Below are positions 50,974 to 54,439 of a stretch of 54,439 nt of DNA, in pieces. Below the pieces are notes generated by a model that saw only the letters and a list, made by a program, of their open reading frames with translations, was not told the DNA's origin and ran no database searches. Every line of letters starts with the position of its first letter. Within the stretch, counting starts at the first letter, position 1. The stretch spans positions 1 to 54,439 of the forward strand of contig DEPD01000121.1 in assembly GCA_002358575.1 (NCBI GenBank). The letters run 5' to 3'. Source of the DNA: Lachnospiraceae bacterium UBA3401. GTDB taxonomy: Bacteria; Bacillota; Clostridia; Lachnospirales; Lachnospiraceae. Made by a program: the position numbers and the translations under genes.

Positions 50974-51906
50974 ATGGATGAGAGTAGTATATTATCAAAA
51001 ATTGAGGAGAACGTCGCAAAAGTGATGATTGGCAAAAAGGAAGTGACAAGGTTGCTTCTGGCAGCGTTGGCAGCCGGCGGGCATGTTCTTTTGGAAGATG
51101 TGCCAGGGACTGGTAAAACTGTGCTTGCGCGGGCGCTGGCAAAATCAATAGGCTGCAAATTTGACCGGGTACAGTTTACGCCCGATTTGCTGCCGAGTGA
51201 TGTGACAGGATTGTCTTTTTTTCATCAGGAAAAAGGGACGTTTGTCTTTAAGGAAGGACCTGTGTTTACCAATATATTGTTGGCAGATGAGATTAACCGT
51301 GCAACACCGCGCACACAGTCAAGTCTTTTGGAGTGTATGGCGGAACGACAAGTGACAGTCGATGGGGAAACAAGAGTTCTGGAACCGCCATTTTTTGTGA
51401 TTGCAACGCAAAATCCAGTAGAGACAATTGGGTGCTTTCCATTGCCGGAGGCACAGTTAGACCGATTTATTATGAAAATACCTATGGGAAGCCTTAGTGA
51501 GTCAGAGGAGCGGCAGATGTTAGACCGCTTTATCAATGCAGAACCGCTCGCAAATCTTGAGGCTGTGTGCAGTGCGCAGGAGATTTGCCAGATGCAAGAA
51601 AAATGCCGCAGGGTCTTTGTGCATAAAGATTTGCGCGGGTATCTTGTGGCGTTAATGCAAGCGACCAGAAAGAACAGGACCGGGGTCAGTCCGCGAGGAA
51701 CGCTTGCGTTGCTGCGTGCCTCACAGGGATATGCGCTGGTGCAAGGACGGGATTTTGTTGTTCCAGAGGATATTAAGGAGGTGGCACATTCTGTCTTGTG
51801 TCACCGTCTCATTGGTGAGTTTGATGACACACAGAAAAGTTCTGTGGTCACAGGAATTTTAAATCAGATTGAATTGCCAACAGAGGATTGGAAGGCGAAG
51901 AGATGA
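50974..51906 (+). CDS. MoxR-family AAA+ ATPase
   Basis: A 310-residue AAA+ ATPase that acts as a chaperone for assembling or activating partner proteins. Walker A is VPGTGKTVLA (about residues 46-55), Walker B ILLADEINRATP, and the sensor-1 FFVIATQNPVE is clear. It is the first gene of a three-gene unit with DUF58 and a DUF4129-like membrane protein, the standard partner set, and overlaps DUF58 by 4 bp. Confidence 0.95.
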   Translation: MDESSILSKIEENVAKVMIGKKEVTRLLLAALAAGGHVLLEDVPGTGKTVLARALAKSIGCKFDRVQFTPDLLPSDVTGLSFFHQEKGTFVFKEGPVFTNILLADEINRATPRTQSSLLECMAERQVTVDGETRVLEPPFFVIATQNPVETIGCFPLPEAQLDRFIMKIPMGSLSESEERQMLDRFINAEPLANLEAVCSAQEICQMQEKCRRVFVHKDLRGYLVALMQATRKNRTGVSPRGTLALLRASQGYALVQGRDFVVPEDIKEVAHSVLCHRLIGEFDDTQKSSVVTGILNQIELPTEDWKAKR

Positions 51907-53057
51907 TCATTGTTTTTTTGCTTGGAGTGCTGGCAGTTGGTACTCTGTGGGAGATTTTTTATCGTCTTCAGTGGGCGAAGGATATCTCAGTGAAATTGTG
52001 GTTTGACACAGATGCAGTGTATGCGGGGCAGGAGACAAAGCTCTATGAGAAGATTGAGAATCGGAAACGTATGCCAATTCCCGTTCTTGAGGTGGGATTT
52101 CATATAAGGAAAGAGATAGATTTTATTGATGTTGAAAATACCAATGTCAGCGATTACCTCTATAAAAGAGATGTGTTTGCGGTGCTTGGCAGGCAGAAAA
52201 TCACAAGAGAGATTCCTGTGAAATGCACAAAACGCGGCAAGTATACGGCGAGCGACGCGGACATCACTACTTATACGTTACTGTATCGAAAACATTACAG
52301 TAAGAAATTTCAGACGACAGCACAGATTTATGTGTATCCCAAAATGACAGATGTGTCACAAATTGTAACAATGTGTGAGCGTTTGCTGGGAACACAGCAG
52401 TGTGCTAGGAGGCTTTACGAGGACCCGTTTGCATTTCGCACAATTCGAGGATACACAACAGATGATCCTATGAAGTCAATCAATTGGAAGGCCAGTGCAA
52501 AGACGGGAGTGCTTATGGTTAATACCTTTGACTCTGTACAGTCACAGAAAGCAATGATTTTTCTGGATGTTGAGGACACAGGAATCTTAAAATATGAAGA
52601 GCTGGTGGAGGAGAGCATTGCACTTGCAGCATCTGTTATCCGAAGGCTGTTAAGGCAGAATACAGAGGTTGGCTTTGCGTACAATGGAAAGAATGGGCAG
52701 ATTTTTGAGCCGTCAAACAATAAAAAAAACCGCATTGTTTTCGAGCGTCTTCTTGCGGAGTTTGACAAGGAGGATGGGGCAGAGTCCTTTGAACAGCTTA
52801 TCAAAAGAAGTTTTGAAGGTACTTTTTCAAGGAAACCACTCTCGGAGGACACGCTTTTGCTTTTTCTTACAAAAAATTTGGATTGCGCACTATATAACTG
52901 TATTAGTCAATATGGAGCAGAGCGACAAACTTTGGTTGTGGCGCCTGTTTACAGAGGACAAAAGGAGGCGCGCGAGCGTGCTATAAAGGATTTTGTTAGC
53001 AAAGATGCAAGAAATAAGGGAAACATTTATGTATTGGTGAAGGAGGTGGAGCGGTGA
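51903..53057 (+). CDS. DUF58 domain protein
   Basis: A 384-residue protein with one N-terminal hydrophobic segment, an Ig-like beta part (about 30-150) and the DUF58 core (about 180-350) marked by FRTIRGYTTDDPMKSINWKASAKTG, and a following VWA-like FLDVEDT strand. These proteins are partners of MoxR ATPases. The ATG at 51903 overlaps the moxR stop; a TTG at 51888 is an alternative. Role unknown; cell envelope or cofactor-protein assembly is assumed for this group. Confidence 0.93.
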   Translation: MIIVFLLGVLAVGTLWEIFYRLQWAKDISVKLWFDTDAVYAGQETKLYEKIENRKRMPIPVLEVGFHIRKEIDFIDVENTNVSDYLYKRDVFAVLGRQKITREIPVKCTKRGKYTASDADITTYTLLYRKHYSKKFQTTAQIYVYPKMTDVSQIVTMCERLLGTQQCARRLYEDPFAFRTIRGYTTDDPMKSINWKASAKTGVLMVNTFDSVQSQKAMIFLDVEDTGILKYEELVEESIALAASVIRRLLRQNTEVGFAYNGKNGQIFEPSNNKKNRIVFERLLAEFDKEDGAESFEQLIKRSFEGTFSRKPLSEDTLLLFLTKNLDCALYNCISQYGAERQTLVVAPVYRGQKEARERAIKDFVSKDARNKGNIYVLVKEVER

Positions 53058-54298
53058 CTCTGTTAAGACGGTGCATGAAAGGTATAGAGCACTTTCATGC
53101 TACACTCATTTTTGCCGTTTTGATTCCACTTGTCTGTGCAGTATGCTTTACTTCCGATCCGGCAGGAACAACAATTTTTTATTTGAAATGTCTGTTGATT
53201 GTGATTCCAATTTTGTTGACGGACTATGCAATTAGACATATCCGCAGTCTTTTTTTGTATGTTTTCTTCTGCGTAGTTGTGTTTGCCGCGATGGGAGGCG
53301 TTGTTTTTGGATTTCTGCATATGACAGAAAGAAACGGTGGGGGCGGTTTGTATCAAATGTGCTATAGCATCGGGATTTTGGCAGAGACAATCGCCGTCGC
53401 TATCATGCGTTTTTGCGACAGGATAAAGGCTGCAAGACGAGAGAGAGAGGACCCGCTGGCGCCAGAAGAACCAGGCTTTTTAAATCTTCCAGCACTCTCG
53501 CGCGTATGGTTTTTTGTTGTGCTTTATCTGATTGGAATCTGCGTGACGGCCAAAGCGCTGTGTGATATCACTTTTTTCAGTGCAATTTTATATACTTTTT
53601 TGGCGTTAGTGTATGAGTACGCAGGTGCTGCGGAGAATTATTTAAGCCTTAACAAGCGCACCAAGGGGATTTCAAGGCGCCGCATTTATGGAATTGGTTT
53701 TTCTATGCTTTGTGTATTTGCACTGATCCTTTTTTTGGGGATGCTTCCTGCGATTTTTTTGGCTGGACAGCGGCAGTATACAGATATTCGAGAATGGTTT
53801 AGAGACTTGGGGCCAATTCCCCTTGAATATGATCCTGTGATGGATTTTCAGGCTCCAATTTCAGGCGGTGCGGATATGATGGAACTGCTCGATTTAGACG
53901 GACCACCGCCGGAGCCTTCAAAACTTGCCACTGCTGTGTTATATGCGCTGGGATTTGTATGTATGATAGTGTTTGCATACGGAATGTTTTTGATGATTCG
54001 TCAAGTATTTCGAGATTTTCGTGACAGCCATGACGAGAACGGAGATTTGATTGAGGAGTTGGAACCAGAAAAGACAATTGGCAAAGAAGAGTTTTTTCAG
54101 AAAATGGGTTGGCACGGCGTGGAAAATGAAGCACAACGCATTCGACGCAAATACAGAAAGACGATACGCAAACACAGAAAAGACAGACCAGCACCATATG
54201 AATCGCCAGCAGAAATTGAGGCTTTGGCGGGATTGGAGCAGAATGAACAGATGCAAAAACTGCATGTGCAGTATGAAACAGTGCGCTATGGGAAATAA
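53054..54298 (+). CDS. Membrane protein with DUF4129-like C-terminus
   Basis: A 414-residue membrane protein with about eight hydrophobic helices and a cytoplasmic C-terminus (about 330-414) with the DUF4129-like pattern RIRRKYRKTIRKHRK and PYESPAEIEAL. In related operons this position holds a transglutaminase-DUF4129 fusion; here no transglutaminase Cys-His-Asp domain is seen. Start is GTG at 53054, overlapping the DUF58 stop by 4 bp, with AAGGAGG twelve bases upstream. The remaining 141 bases of the window show no further gene. Confidence 0.8.
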   Translation: MTLLRRCMKGIEHFHATLIFAVLIPLVCAVCFTSDPAGTTIFYLKCLLIVIPILLTDYAIRHIRSLFLYVFFCVVVFAAMGGVVFGFLHMTERNGGGGLYQMCYSIGILAETIAVAIMRFCDRIKAARREREDPLAPEEPGFLNLPALSRVWFFVVLYLIGICVTAKALCDITFFSAILYTFLALVYEYAGAAENYLSLNKRTKGISRRRIYGIGFSMLCVFALILFLGMLPAIFLAGQRQYTDIREWFRDLGPIPLEYDPVMDFQAPISGGADMMELLDLDGPPPEPSKLATAVLYALGFVCMIVFAYGMFLMIRQVFRDFRDSHDENGDLIEELEPEKTIGKEEFFQKMGWHGVENEAQRIRRKYRKTIRKHRKDRPAPYESPAEIEALAGLEQNEQMQKLHVQYETVRYGK

Positions 54299-54439
54299 TA
54301 AATACTTTTGGCGTTTTGGAGAAAATGATATAATCGTCTTGCGCAAATGTTGAAATTGGATTATTATTAAGTTTATATGAAAAGTGGCAACAAGTACAAC
54401 GTTTTCTTAATTTTGTTATATTAAGGAACTGTAGAAAAA

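Overview
The window looks like a chromosomal segment of a low-GC, spore-lineage Clostridia bacterium, most likely Lachnospiraceae. The evidence is a SpoIIID gene, a paired glgC-glgD, a PfoR-type EIIC membrane protein, DUF624/GH43/DUF5696 sugar-uptake genes, short AGGAGG-type ribosome sites and dense ATGA-type gene overlaps. I recognise 45 protein-coding genes. I see no rRNA, tRNA, CRISPR array, insertion sequence or prophage.

Layout. 1-2640: an XRE-cupin regulator and a chemoreceptor. 2674-5995: two divergent small operons, an IbrA/IbrB-like pair (PAPS-reductase fold plus ParB fold) facing a polynucleotide-kinase-like P-loop protein overlapped with a Thg1-like 3'-5' polymerase; the second pair looks like an RNA-repair module. 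6015-12562: YqeY, a MATE transporter, then GH31 glucosidase, ABC exporter and M15 peptidase packed together. 12632-19503: PAS and EAL fragments of what appears to be a former PAS-GGDEF-EAL protein, an SsuA/SsuC-like importer whose ATPase lies beyond an inserted-looking DUF624/GH43 pair, and two small membrane proteins. 20068-25176: an aconitase-family hydratase and glgCD, preceded by a structured leader. 25177-26763: mostly non-coding and rich in hairpins around a very short CarD-family gene. 26764-34566: PfoR-like protein, lipoprotein foldase, NlpC/P60 hydrolase, spoIIID, aminotransferase, patatin and uppP.

34611-50812 is a large carbohydrate-uptake island. A divergent ArsR-type regulator faces a nine-gene run: a 994-residue solute-binding fusion, two permeases, an NHL-TPR-Yip1 membrane protein, a DUF5696 protein, a second permease pair, a second binding lipoprotein and an arabinanase-type GH43 lipoprotein. 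No sugar-ABC ATPase is encoded in it, so a shared MsmK-type ATPase elsewhere is expected. The end of the window (50974-54298) is a MoxR-DUF58-DUF4129-like operon.

The most interesting signals are the kinase/Thg1 pair, the hairpin-dense non-coding stretch 25911-26475 with its own promoter, the structured glgC leader (22591-22771), the two-transporter uptake operon, and several dispersed hairpin repeats. All functions come from reading the sequence; no database search was run.
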